64,000 bases of DNA from Liquidambar formosana (lineage: Eukaryota > Streptophyta > Magnoliopsida > Saxifragales > Altingiaceae). Both the position numbers and the translations under genes were made by a program. The notes beneath the pieces were generated by a model, which was given only the letters and a program-made list of their open reading frames with translations, did not search any database and was not told the origin of the DNA. The DNA lies in NCBI GenBank assembly GCA_039720395.1, contig CM077826.1, positions 22,569,053 to 22,633,052 on the forward strand, given 5' to 3'. This document shows, piece after piece, positions 35,843 through 47,858 of this stretch (position 1 is its first letter; every line of letters starts with the position of its first letter).

Positions 35843-36800
35843 TACTGACATTACTCATTCCACTCCTTCGATTCTTCCTTTCTTAGGAACTTGAAAATTG
35901 GTTCACAGGTCAACGTGAGCCTTACTATGAACCTACTAATATATTGCAATTTTCCCAAGAAACCCCGTACTTCCTTTTCCGTCTTTGGTGGTGGCATCTC
36001 TAGTATTGCTTTGATCTTGACAGGGTCCACTTCTATACCCCTGTGAGTTACCAAGTATCCCAATAGTTTCCCCAATGTAACCCCAAAAGTGCATTTCTGA
36101 GGGTTTAATCTGAGCTTATACTTCCGAATCCTCTTGAAGAATTTCTCCAAGTTATTCATATGCTCTTCCCTGGTCGTCGATTTGACTATCATGTCATCCA
36201 CGTACACTTTCACTTCCTTGTGCATCATGTCATGCAGTAATGTGGTTGCCATCCTCTGGTATGTTGCCCCAGCATTCTTTAACCCGAACGGTATGACGGT
36301 ATAACAGTATGTGCCCCATCCAGTGGTGAAAGTTGTTTTGCTCATGTCCTCTGGCGCCATTTTGATTTGGTTGTACCCTGAGAATCCATTCATGAATGAC
36401 ATCAGGGCGCTTCCTGCAGTGTTGTCTACAAGGACGTCAATATGAGGGAGAGGGAAATCATCCTTTGGGCAGGTTTTATTGAGATCTCGATAATCTACGC
36501 AAACTCTTACTCGACCATCCTTCTTTGGCATAGGTACTATATTCGCGACCCAGTCAGCTTGGTCTACCGCACGTATAAACCCTACATCTAACAGCTTAGT
36601 AACCTCTTCCTTGACCTTCATTAGCCATTCTGGTTGCATTCGCCTTAATCGTTGCTTCACAGGTTTGGCCCCTTCCTTTGTCATGATGTGATGCTGCACT
36701 ATCTCTGGATCTATTCCAGGCATATCATCGTAGGACCATGCAAATACTTCTTGGAATTCACACAATAGTGTTTTGAGGTTGGTTCGTTCTTTTGTAGATA
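35843..36800 (-). pseudogene. M1 reverse transcriptase
   Basis: Open minus-strand frame 36765-35851 with RT motifs in order: WVANIVPMPKKDGRVRVCVDYRDLN, FPLPHIDVLVDNTAG, FMNGFSGYNQIKMAPED, YTVIPFGLKNAGATYQR and the catalytic YVDDMIVKS, then LRLNPQKCTFGV and GFLGKLQYISRFI. The frame runs on upstream without an intron into the protease part. Two TAA stops lie just past its end (near 35838-35848). Confidence 0.93.
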
Positions 36801-38510
36801 AAGTGGAGCCGATTTGTACTTCCTTAAGATTTTCAATGGTGCCGAGGTTAATTTTAACAGTTTCACTCTTAATAGGTTCTACACTTCTTTCCTAATCTTC
36901 ATTAATTACCTTATTTAAGTCAGGATCTTCGGATATTAATGCAATGTATTCTTCTAAAGACATATCAATATAAAAATCAGAATTCATTTCATTATTAATT
37001 GGATAAATTACATCATAATTGGCTCCAGAGGCCTCAATGCCATCAAAAATGGTCATAGGTTTAACAGTAATCTTATCAGTCTAAGTGGTTATCCTATTGC
37101 TAACAATGGTCTTCTCCATCTTCTCCCAAGTCTAAGTGCTGGTTCCTCCATTTGCTTCAGTGATCAGCGTTGTTAAATTCCCTGTAATAACTTGATCTGC
37201 TAATACTGTGATGCTCAAGTTGTGCTCCGATAGCAGCTGCTCCCAAACCTCCTTCCCTAAATTGTCAGCCCAGTCTATGTCTAGCGCCTTTGTTTCCTCA
37301 GCCTTTTCCCACACAGGTGCTATCTTTAATGTTTCAGCAAAAAAGACTTCCAAACCTGGTAACCTTCTTCCACTGGTCTTATCCACCTACGGCTCGGGAA
37401 GCCACAAAAAGGGAAATCTTCTCCTTCCTTGACGAAATTGCTATTAAGAGTGCCTTCGTTCTTCGGGATCCCTACTTTTCCCTTATACCCTATCCCTTTG
37501 CGGTCTTTCTATGCACGAAAATCAGGCGACTCAGTGACTCCCTGTCCATTCTTTCCCATTCCCATCCTAGGTATGTACCCCATTCTCTTCATGATGTGGG
37601 CCACCGTATAGCCTACTCCTATCCCTAAATTCGGAGATACCTTTTCTCTTTCATCACTCTTTCTTTCGAGCATTTGCACTAACTCGAATCCTCTCCATCC
37701 TGAGTCTTCTGCTCCTTCTTTGATATCTAATACCTGACCCGATTTCTCCATCCCTATGAATCACTAAGACACCTCCTTGCCACAGCATTTTAATCTTCTG
37801 GTGCACTATCGATGGGACAGCTTCGAGAGGGTGAAGCCAAGTTCGTCCCAGCAACATGTTGTAATTGGCTGGAATATCCATCACACAAAATTCCACCACA
37901 GATTCCACTGGTCCTAATTTGCAGTTTGCTTTGAAAGTTCCCAAGACACTCCTCAAGCTATTGTCATATCCCTTTACGGTTACCGCGGACGGCGTTAATT
38001 CTTCTTTGGGTATACCGAGCGGTTTACTGTGCGCAGTGGACATATGTTGAGAGCTGACCCATTGTCTACGAGTACCACTGGGATTTTCAGGTTCTTGCAT
38101 TCCACCTGATGTACAAAGGCTTTGCAGGTTCTACCCCTTCCGTGGGAAGATCTTTTCTTGAGAATGTCAGCATAGTCTTCTCAGCAGCATCTATCCCCAT
38201 AATTGATAATACCTACTCAGGCATAGTGTCGATGGACACCTCGTGCTGAGCTAGTGCATCCAATACCGTCCTCTTATATTTCTTTGAAGCCACCAACAAG
38301 CCCCATAAGCTAATGTTGGCCTGTGTCTTCTTCAACTGTTTCAGGGCCTGGTCTTCTTCCTCTTCTTTCCCCATTTCTCCCAATTTGTGTCTCAACTCTT
38401 CTATGTCGACTTCAGGATTCACATCTTTCCCCGGGTTGTCACCCTTCAAATGAGGAGGCTTGAAATGCCGACCTGCACGAGTGAGGTGCATAGTCTCCTC
38501 CTTAACCATG
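36801..38510 (-). pseudogene. M1 gag C-terminus, aspartic protease and G-patch linker
   Basis: Minus strand: 38509-38213 corresponds to the E polyprotein around RGGHHFKPPHL (here RAGRHFKPPHLKGDNPG, then LKQLKKTQANISLWGLLVASKK). 38100-37654 is the protease C-terminal half (NMLLGRTWLHPLEAVPSIVHQKIK). 37751-37509 has the G-patch-like AHIMKRMGYIPRMGMGKNGQG. 37386-36801 is a linker to RT with several TAG codons. The DTG/DNG catalytic site region is damaged. The element is cut at about 38510, joined to M2, so gag N-terminus, PBS and 5' LTR are missing. Confidence 0.82.
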
Positions 38511-40257
38511 GATGGCCATCATTTACTTCTCCTCCTCGGATTGCACAACAGTACACAGGCTTGTCTGGACATTCTATCACCAACGGCTTCACATTTCCCC
38601 CTTCAAGTATCTCCACCATGGATGCTAGGGTCGCCAAGGCAACGTCGGCGAACTGGTTCTTGTTTCTTGAAAGGTAGTTGAACTCTATCTCTGAGAACTC
38701 TTGGTTAGAGCTTCCAGTAGGCCATGGTAGGGCAGCAACTTCTCATCTCGAGTTTTCCATTCCCCTTTTATCTGACAATGATTAGCGCTGAGTCCCCGAA
38801 CACTTCCAATTCTTGATCCCCAATTCAAGTGCCGCTTCCAATGCTAAATACAGGCCTCATACTCAGCAATGTTGTTGGTAGCTTCAAACCCAACTTGACC
38901 ACCAACTGTGTAAATGCCTCTTCAGGTGACACCAGCAGGACTCCTATCCCATAACCTTTCTTATTGGCTGCCCATCGAAATAACTCTCCAAGTCTTTCTA
39001 CCAATCTCCAGTACGTCCTCATCTGGGAATTGATCGTTGAACGGAGCGGATGATGACACAGGACAGTGCTAGCTAGGTAATCTGCATGACGCTTCCCTTG
39101 ATAGACTTCTGATTCACGTACTTGATGTCAAATTCATTGAGGAGAATTGACCATCGAGCAGTTCTAAATGACAATACTGCCTTCTACCAGGTACTCAACG
39201 GGTCCATGCGACTTATCAAGAACACTTCGAAGGACATCATGTAGTGCTGGAGTTTCTGCGTCGCCCATACTAGTGCCACACAAGCCTTTTTCAATGGCAT
39301 TGTATTTCACTTCATAGTCCGTCATTTTCTTGCTTAGGTAGTAGATGGCATTCTCCTTTGTAGACCCTCGAGATATTGAGCTAACATAGCTCCCATCGCG
39401 GTTTCGGTGACCGTTAAGTATAACAAGAGCGGTGCACCTTACCGTGGGGGAACTAAGATTGGAGGATTGATCAAGTATCTCTTAATGGTCTCAAAGGCCT
39501 CTTGGCATTCTTCGTTCCATACTTTTTGGCACACCTTTCTTAGCATTTGAAGATTGGTTCGCAAACCATGGTCAGTTGGCGATGAATCGGCTTATGTATT
39601 GAACCCTTCCCAAGAAACCCCGGATCTGCTTCTCAGTGCTAGGCGGCTCCATCTCCACAATAGCTTTTATCTTCCCTGGGTCCACTTCGATGCCCCTCTG
39701 AGTGATCATGAACCCCAATAGCTTGCCTGCAGTGACGCCAAAAGCGCACTTCTGCGGGTTTAAGCGGAGATTATACTTCTTTGCTCGCTCTAGGAACTTC
39801 TCTAGCGCCTTGAATGCCCTTCTCTATCCACGGACTTCACGATCATATCATCGACATAAACCCGACTTCCTTATGGATCATATCATGCAATGGTCGTAGC
39901 TGCTCTTTGGTAAGTAGCCCCAGCTTTTCTTAAGCCAAAAGGCATTACCTTGTAACAATACGTTCCCCATTGCATGATAAAGGCTGTTTTTTTTTCCATG
40001 TCTTGAGTGGGGCCATCTTTATCTGGTTATACCCGGAGATCCGTCCATGAGGAGAGGAGTGCATGTCCCACTGTGCTGTCCACCAACACGTCGATATGGG
40101 GTAAAGGAAAATCATCCTTAGGGCTCGCGGCGTTGAGATCTCGGAAATCGACACACATCCTCACTTTCCCATCTTTTTTAGGCACAGGCACTATGTTTGA
40201 CAACCACTCGGGGTACTCCACAACTTGGAGGAAACCCGGTCTAGTTTAGTTACCTCT
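38511..40257 (-). mobile_element. M2: degraded pol fragment (RT to RNase H) of family E
   Basis: Minus strand matches E pol closely (MEYPEWLSNIVPVPKKDGKVR at 40221-40160; LATLASMVEI and GGNVKPLVIEC at 38640-38570). The frame is broken by many single-base losses. The left side joins M1 gag at about 38510 within GATGGCCATCCATGG. The right side is cut by the 5' LTR of E within the sequence for EEVTK (plus strand GTTACCTCT). Order on the minus strand is RT, RNase H, second RNase H; integrase is lost. Confidence 0.82.
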
Positions 40258-40965
40258 TGTCACACCCCATTTTTGCCACCTTAGCTAGGGTTTGTCATTG
40301 CATGTGTCTTTTGTTTCCTTTTTGAGTCTAGTCTTTTGCATTGAGTTTCTAGGGTCCTAAGGATGGTGTGTATGAATTTTGGTTCGAATTTGGAGTTGAT
40401 CTTGAGGGTTAATAAGAACTTTTGTGACTTGAGGGGCATAATTGTCTTTTTGATCACAAACTTTCCATTTGACCTTGAAATGATCTCCAAGTTGCCAATT
40501 GGAGTTCATATGGTTGTATTTGAGGTATTTGTGGGATCAATTCGATGAATTGAAGGTTCGGGATTAGAATGGCTCAGCAAGGCTCAGGTTGGCTAAAAGA
40601 CCTACTTCGGGTTAGCTCGAATTGGTTCATGATTTTCACTCTATGACTACTCATTTGACCTTGATTGGTCTTAATTTCATCCCCAAATGTGTTTAGGGAG
40701 GTTGAATTTCGAATTGGAAAGCATTCGGTGCGACCCTATGTGCATACCTAAGCTAAGCGATGGTGAGGCATAGCGGTTAACCACCTTTGTAGGGCCCAAC
40801 CATGCAGCCATGGCTAGGGTTTCTTTCCCTCAAGTGACTCAAATTACATTCCCCTTCGAAACACAGGTCGTTTTGGCTTTCGTTTCGTCAAAATCGGAGT
40901 TGATTTGGGCCCTGAAACACATTTGGAAGTCGAAGGGGTCAAATATGGGCATAAGCTGACATGGC

Positions 40966-41045
40966 CTCGGGTGACCACCCAGGCCTGGGCGGCTAGCCGC
41001 CTGGGCCCAGGCTGCTAGCCGCCCAGCCCCAGGTGGTCACCCGAG
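40966..41045. promoter_or_regulatory. 80-bp GC-rich palindrome, copy in L4
   Basis: Arms CTCGGGTGACCACC / GGTGGTCACCCGAG around GGCGGCTAGCCGCC, TGGGCCCA and GCTGCTAGCCGCC. 184 bp before the TATA box. Confidence 0.85.
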
Positions 41046-41229
41046 CCACTTTCCTTTTTTGAGCCTTGACGCGGCTCCTCCCTATTTCCTCGATTTGCTC
41101 GCCTTTAGCCGCCATTTAACCCTAATTTCAGCCCTATTTGACCTACTTGAGCCCCAAGGAACCTCTAAGAGCCCTTGGATCAATCCCTAGGGTTTTAATC
41201 CCAACCATTGAGGGTTTTCCCTCAATCCC

Positions 41230-41237
41230 TATAAATA
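41230..41237 (+). promoter_or_regulatory. TATA box of E 5' LTR
   Basis: TATAAATACCCCC follows CAATCCC in a conserved setting. The same box stands at 24187, 31927 and 59218 in the other LTRs, so transcription of the genomic RNA should start about 30 bp downstream, near 41260. That defines U3 as the first kilobase and a very long R-U5. Confidence 0.75.
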
Positions 41238-43089
41238 CCCCCTTATACTTCAGCAATGGGAGAGGCAATTCTGAAGTGGAGGCATGTGTGAGACTTGGAG
41301 GCTATGGCAGCCATCCTTAGGGTAGTTTAACCTAACTTAGAGTGAGAGAGTGTGAGAGAGAAGCTTGAAGGAAGGCTGGAGCATTGCTTGAAGGCTTGAA
41401 GGAGGTTGTTTCCAGCAGCACACAAGAGGAGGAGGACTCTCTACAGCAGCCACAAAAGGTATACCCCTCCCCCTTTCTCTCTTTCATTCAAACTAGGTTT
41501 CTTGCATAGCTTTGCATTACTTCATGTTAAAAGCTTATTGTTTTATCATGTGTTGATGCTTCTAATGCTTAGAATACATGATTAGGATATTGTTATGGCT
41601 GGTTTTGCATGATATAATGTCATTCTATGTGGTTTTATGAGTGTTTGTGTTTTTAGGGTTTTTTTAGAGTCTTTTCTAGGGTTTTACATGGAATAGTCAT
41701 TATTTCATGTTCAAGTTTGTGTCTTTATCATGTCTTATTGCTTCTATTAGTTAGTATGCATGATTAGGATAATATTCATGGGCTGTTTAGTATGCTAGGA
41801 TGCTATTCCATGTGATTTACTGCATGTTTGGGACTTTAGGGTTTCCTTAGTGCTGAAATTGGTTTTCTGCATGAAATAACACTTTTGCATATTGAAGCTT
41901 GTGTTTTTATTGTGTTTTGTTACTTCTATTAGTTAGTATGCATGATTAGGATAATGTTTATGGGCTGTTTAGTATGCTAGGATGCTGTTCCATGTGATTA
42001 ATGCATGTTTGCAATTCTAGGGTTTCTCTTGTGCTGAAATTAGGTTTTTACTTAGAATAGCTATATTTCATGTGCAAGCTTGTGTTTTTATCATGTGTTG
42101 ATGCTTCTATTGATTAATATGCATGATTAAATGATGTCCACAATGAGTTTTGCATGATTTAGAGTTATTTTATGTGATTTTGAGCACAATGGTGATTCTA
42201 GGGTTTCATTCATCCTTGTATTAGGAAAGTAGCATATAGCATGATAGCTTAGGGTTTTTCTTTGTGTTTTCTTCATAGTTGATATATATGTGCTGCATAT
42301 TTGATAACTATGACATTCTTCTAGCATTCATAGTAGTGGATTTTAGTGTTTTTTGCATGTCATTGCATGTAGGGTTGAATTAGGGTTTTAGTTAGCTTAT
42401 GATTCATGTTGTTGCATGACTTGTGGTTGATTTTTAAACCTTATTTCAATTCTGTCCAGATCTGTTATTTGTCCTTGATATGATATTTTGAGCATGTGTT
42501 AGCCCATGTTGGGCATGATAATGGCTTGATTTGGAATCTAGCTTGTTTGGTTGGTATTTTTGGTATGTTTTGCATGGAAATTGCAGGTGCTTTGACAGGT
42601 ACAACAGGTGCAACTACCCCACCAATGTGGGGTGGTTATTTTGGCTATTGTGAGATGAAATCTTACAAATAAGGTAATTACCCTATGCAATAGGGTGGTT
42701 ACTTTGACAGGTTGCTTTTGCTTAAGGTAAGTAGGGTGTGAGGGTGCCCCAATTCACCCTTCTTTCCTTCCTTTGAAACTTTCCCTTTCTCCCCCCCCCC
42801 TAGGGTTGTTTCCTAATAGAGGGGTATGGTAGATTCTATAGTTTCCTTTCAATAAAAAATACCTTTTAAATCAAAGTTTCCATCTTTTATCAAAATTCCA
42901 TATTTTACTAAAGACCTTTTGAGAATCATTCATTTTTGGAAACTTACCATGTTTTACTTGAAAGGAAACTTAGGGTTTACCATAGGCCTTGATTAGGTTA
43001 TAACCCTATTCCCTTTCGAACTACGTGGACTTTGATCCATGTATTTCCATACATGGTACGTAGGCGCTCTTCGTGATGTTCAAGTCCGC

Positions 43090-43112
43090 CCTAGGATACT
43101 AAGTATCCTAGG
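43090..43112. repeat. Inverted repeat CCTAGGATAC in LTR U5/R
   Basis: Arms CCTAGGATAC and GTATCCTAGG separated by TAA form a 23-bp perfect stem-loop. Exact copies are at 19316, 26050, 33608 and 60908. It sits about 405-455 bp from the LTR 3' end, in the transcribed part of the LTR, after TACGTAGGCGCTC. Confidence 0.85.
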
Positions 43113-43547
43113 TTTTCTCCTCTCCCCCTTTCTTTTTTCTGTTTTTCTTTGATTTACTAGATTATATGGATGAATGAATGAATGATATGCATGCTGTCTT
43201 GTGATGATAATTGTTGATTTGTGTGTGATTAAGACTTTGATTTAGCCCAATTAAATTAAGAGACCGTTTAGGGCGATATGGGTGCCTATAGGCTTTGCCT
43301 AGAACCTTCCCATATCGTAACTTAGCCTCTGAATCCCCGAATTCTCTGGTTTCCAAAAGACTTTTTGCCTTACCATTTTTAAACATGGAGTCAATCTTTT
43401 GTTTTCCTAAAACAAAACTGTTTTTTAGGGTTTTCCTTGTTTCCTTTAAAAAATAAGGTGGTGACTCCTTTTCTTTTCTTTTCAAAACCTAAACACGCCA
43501 ATCTTTTCGCCAATCCCTCGTGGGCCCGATTTCTGGGGTTCACAGAC

Positions 43548-43565
43548 TGGCGACTCCGCTGGGGA
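43548..43565 (+). promoter_or_regulatory. Primer binding site of E (tRNA-Arg type)
   Basis: TGGCGACTCCGCTGGGGA begins 3 nt after the LTR end. TGGCGACTC is the complement of a tRNA-Arg 3' end including CCA, the primer reported for Ogre/Tat elements. Confidence 0.85.
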
Positions 43566-44291
43566 TTTATGGGCTAGACTCTATACAATTTGATTGGGCT
43601 AAGTTAATTTCTTTTGTTTAATTAAAATCAATCACATTGCATCCGCTTGATTGTGTGCTTTCATTTATTGCATTGTGTGCGCAAACTCTTGCATGTTAGG
43701 ATCGATGTCCCTTGCCACTGACGGGCCTAGCCTCAACCTTGGTTTTCCTGATTCCATGAGTTGGGGCGAAAGCTCTCAACCTCTCTTGCCAAGTACCCTT
43801 GGGCTTGCCCTTGGGTATATTAAATGAGTTAATCACGTACTGCTGGACCCACGCGGCATTCCTGATGCCACATGTGGTTAGGTATAAAGATTGCTTAAGC
43901 AAGTGAAGGACCCCAGCCTACCCTTATCATTAGTCCATATAGACAGACTTGTAGGACACTATGGTTTCACCCTTATGCACCCACATTGTTTGTAAAGATA
44001 TCATGACCGTGTTTGTGATGTGCTTAATGGAAAAATTAATAGAGGACCTTTGCACCCTATATCCTTAATACGTACCTTTCGCCCATGACCCTTGTAAAGG
44101 TGATTGGATTAAAAGGGACTAATTGAGTATATATGGCGTGAAGTCATTGAGACAAATATGGAAGCCTAGGACATACCCTTAGGAGGAGAGATTGATTGTT
44201 CCCTTTCTTAGAGGAGTGAGAAGACGTACTGGCTTGGATCCGCGACCAGCAAGGGCGCTTAGTGAAGATTGATTCTACTAACCAGTCAGAT
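43566..44291 (+). other. 5' leader of E
   Basis: Untranslated region between PBS and gag. No open frame of the right sense; no further feature recognised. Confidence 0.5.
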
Positions 44292-45197
44292 ATGGCCGAC
44301 GAAGCAACTAGTGAAGGGGGTTTTGATGTTGAGACTTGTTTGAAGGCTATCATGACCAAACTTGATTACACCACTGATGTATCCGAGAGAGCATTGAAAA
44401 TGGCCCAAGATATCCAACATAAGATGTCCGAACCCGAACAGAATAATGGCCGTACCCCGGGGGATAACACCAAAAATGGGACCCTAGTCTGGAGAAGGCA
44501 CTAAGACCAATGATGGGGGAAGCACTCAGCCTAAAGGGAATGAATCACCTGAAGTTTTTAACCTAGAAGGGGGAAGTAAGGGGAAGACCTCTGATACAGA
44601 CTCTGTGTTGGCTAGTAAGGTAGAAGCCTTGGAGAGAACTATAAAGGAATCCGTAGGACAGATGACATGGTGGATGTGCGTGCCCTATCTTTGTTCCCTC
44701 AAGCTCGTATTCCACTTACAATTCAAGATGCCCTGAATTAGAAAAGTTTGATGGAACGGGTTGCCCTAAGACCCATTTGAAGATGTAATGTGCGAGCTAT
44801 GCACCCTCGAGGAGCGACAGATGAACTCTTGGCCCAAATGTTCCATGAAACCCTAGCCACTTCTGCCTTAAAGTGGTTCCTAGCCTTGGATGAGAATAGA
44901 ACCCGAACTTGGGAGGACATATGTAATGAGTTTTCAGAGCACTACAAGTACAACACTGAGGTGGATGTCACAAGAAGGGACCTAGAGACCACAAAACAAG
45001 GGGCTAATGAGACCTTTTCCGCTTTCATTACAAGGTGGAGGCAAAAGGCCTCGAGAATGGCAGATAGACCGAATGAGGAAGATCAGATTCAGTTGGTGGT
45101 TAAGAACCTATTGCCGGTGTATCACAAGCACCTCTTTGCTCACTACTTCCCTAATTTCAAGGCTCTTATTGGAGCAGGTACACAAGTTGAGGATGCC
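44292..45197 (+). pseudogene. E gag, N-terminal and central part, frameshifted
   Basis: Likely start ATG at 44292 (MADEATSEGG, then VSERALKMAQDIQHKM). After a frameshift near 44490 comes a linker (NLEGGSKGKTSDTDSVLASK). 44725-44790 shows two further one-base shifts and a stop. 44790-45197 is the retrotransposon gag domain (MFHETLATSALKWFLALDEN, TWEDICNEFSEHYKYNTEVD, ETFSAFITRWRQKASRM). A one-base insertion near 45197 (GATGCCTATTGCC) shifts into the next frame. Gag would build the virus-like particle; this copy cannot. Confidence 0.85.
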
Positions 45198-47858
45198 TAT
45201 TGCCGATGGGTCAATCAAGACAGAAGAAGTCCAAAAGAGCCGCAGGCCGAACTTTGCTGGGAAAAACAATGCCGAGGTCAATGCCATAGCCCAACCCATT
45301 CAACCTATCTCCCTAAATGACACCAACCCACCTCGCCAATTCACCGAGCTGCATATGCCACTTGAGAAAGTACTTGAAAAGCTAAAAAGCCGAGGCCTGT
45401 TGAAACCTCTCGACCCAAGACCACCACCAAACCCATTGCCCAAGAGCTACAATGAGAATGAATACTGCAAATTTCACCAAGCCAAAGGCCACTCAACCAA
45501 CCGTTGCTATCGCCTTAGGCATGAGATTCAAGACTTACTTGACAAACAAATCATCTCACCACCAACTCCACCAAATCGCCCAAATGTTACCCAAAATCCA
45601 CTTCCCTCTCATAATTCATCCAACTCCATAAATGCCATTGAAGCCGACCCATCTCGACCTTGCCTACCCATAAGACAATATACCCCGTTACCCATGTCCT
45701 TGACCCAAGCCTTTCACCAATGCTGTAACCAAGGCCTTATCATACCTCACCTTCCAAAGCCAAGACCCCAAACACCCCATCAATATTGCCAATACCATGG
45801 TATACCCGGCCATGACACTGATAACTGTGCTATGTTGAGAAAGGTCGTTCAAGACCTCATTGATCAAAAGACCCTACAATTGCCAAAGAAGTCCATCCAA
45901 CAGCAGTTGAAAGAAAGGTATGAAGCAGGAGACCCTCAAGTGGGGTTATTGGGAGAACCTTCGGGGAAGTTTGATTACTATGTGCTTTATCCTGATCCAT
46001 TGCCAAGTGAGCCCATAATTCCTACGGGCTGGGATGATATACCCGAAGAGGTGCAGATGGAGGACATTGACATGATTGAATGGGATGACCTGATGGGTGA
46101 CACAAATGAAATTGATGACATATGGGTTAGTGATGAAGAAGTAGACCACATGACAAGAGGGGGCCACCATTTCAAGCCTCCGCACTTGGAATCTGATAAT
46201 CCACTGGGTGAGTTAGATAAGCGCCTTGATGTGCAAGAAGAAAAGGATGAAGTACTCCGACAATTGAAGAAGACCAATGCCAATATCACCATCTGGGGCT
46301 TGCTTATGGCCTCTCACAAACACAGACAGACAGTGCTGAAGTTGTTAAATCAGATACAGGTTCCGGTTGATTTGTTTCCTGAGGGATTGGTGAGTCTAGT
46401 AAACCCTGCTCCGAAGAATTCCACTATAGTGTTCATAGAGGCGGACTTACCTAAGAGTGGGCCAAGCCACTCCCAAGCCTTGCATATAACTGTTGATACC
46501 ATGGGGAAGAGAGTTCCTACGGTCTTGATTGATAATGGTTCCACATTGAATGTATGTCCCTTGAGAACTGCAACTGTTTTGGGCTTGGGGCCCACTGATT
46601 TCACTCCATCTGGGCAGACAGTGAGGGCGTATGATAATACCCGTAGAGAAGTAATTGGGGTGATCACTCTACCTTTAATCATGGGACCCACGGAGTTCAG
46701 AGTGGAGTTTCAAGTCTTGGATGTGCCGTCATGTTTCAATCTGTTATTGGGAAGGCCTTGGATTCATCCCGCTGGGGCTGTACCATCATCATTGCATCAA
46801 AAGGTAAAGTTCCCACATGAGGGAGCCATTGTCACACTTCACGGGGATTATGATTTGAAAATGGCGGGTGTACCCATATGTGAAATAAAACCGGAATCAG
46901 TTGAGATACCCTTGTCTGGGTTTGAGTATGTGCAATGCATTGAAAAGGAGTTGGAAAAGGAAGAACTGATCCCCCTTGACTATTGTCCCCATGGTAATTT
47001 ACATGTTGGTAAGATAATGCGGAAAATGAATTTCTTCCCGGGTATGGGCCTAGGGCGTCGCCAACAAGGAATTCCCCATTCTATTCAAAGCCGGGTTGTT
47101 TCCTACACTTTTGGGTTAGGATATGAGCCCACTAAGAATGACTATGCAGAAATGACAAGGAGGAATAAGGAGAAGGGAAAAGCTAGAGCAGAAGGAAGGG
47201 CGCCAGACTTTAAGATTTCACCATACAGGCCGACTCTGAATGGCTATTTCATCAAGGAAGGAGATGACTTCCTGTACTGTGAGTTCCCAGAGCCTATGTT
47301 CAATCCAACAACCAAGATCAGAATCCCGGGATTTGAGATTTTCTTTACCGAGTGGTATCCAATCACCGCTGAAATGGTGGATGATGAAGCCATCAATGAC
47401 AGTTATTGGGAGAAGAAAGAAGAAGATTGGGTGGAGCACATGGATTCTGAAACCATGGTCACTTTGTTCCAAGACATGGTCCTTACCATAGGGTTTGAAG
47501 GTATACAAGAGGAAGAGCCATCATACTATTGCACTTTTTACCCAAGTTCTGATCCAGCATTGGCAGATAAGGATTTTTGTGACAAGTACTTTACAGAGGG
47601 GCTGAATCCTCAGAGCTTGACAAGTTGGTACAATTCTATGGGAAAGAAGAAAGAAGACTGGGTAAGGCATGTGGATACCGATGCTATGGTCACCATGTTC
47701 CAAGATATGGTTCTTACTGTGGGGGAGTCAGCAGCAGAAGATTGCCAAGATTCGTCAATTCACCATGCAACCATGCCGCTTCATAATTGGTACCTAGAAG
47801 ATGGAGCCATTGCAGAGATCCTTGAAGAAGAAGATCATGACCTGCCTGATAGTAGCTT
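45198..47858 (+). CDS. E gag C-terminus, zinc knuckles, aspartic protease and G-patch region
   Basis: Open for nearly 890 codons. It starts in the gag tail (IADGSIKTEEVQKSRRPNFAG). Two knuckle-like motifs follow: YCKFHQAKGHSTNRC near 45463 and YCQYHGIPGHDTDNC near 45784, each C-x2-H-x4-GH-x4-C. The aspartic protease has VLIDNGSTLNVCPL near 46522 (DNGS in place of DTG/DSG) and FNLLLGRPWIHPAGAVPSS near 46737. A G-patch-like GKIMRKMNFFPGMGLGRRQQG follows near 47010. The C-terminal third holds two copies of a module ending EDWVEHMDSETMVTLFQDMV / EDWVRHVDTDAMVTMFQDMV (near 47420 and 47654). The stop TAG at 47860 would be removed if the putative intron 47859-48037 is spliced, fusing this frame to RT. 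Confidence 0.88.

Larger units (their letters stand above)
40258..43544 (+). mobile_element. 5' LTR of E (L4, 3287 bp)
   Basis: TGTCACACCCC to GGGGTTCACA, followed by the PBS. GC palindrome 40966-41045, TATAAATA 41230-41237, CCTAGGATAC inverted repeat 43090-43112. It carries about 200 bp near 41500-41710 that the 3' LTR lacks and misses GGCACTGAAGAAG present there, so it did not arise in the same insertion as the 3' LTR. Confidence 0.92.
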
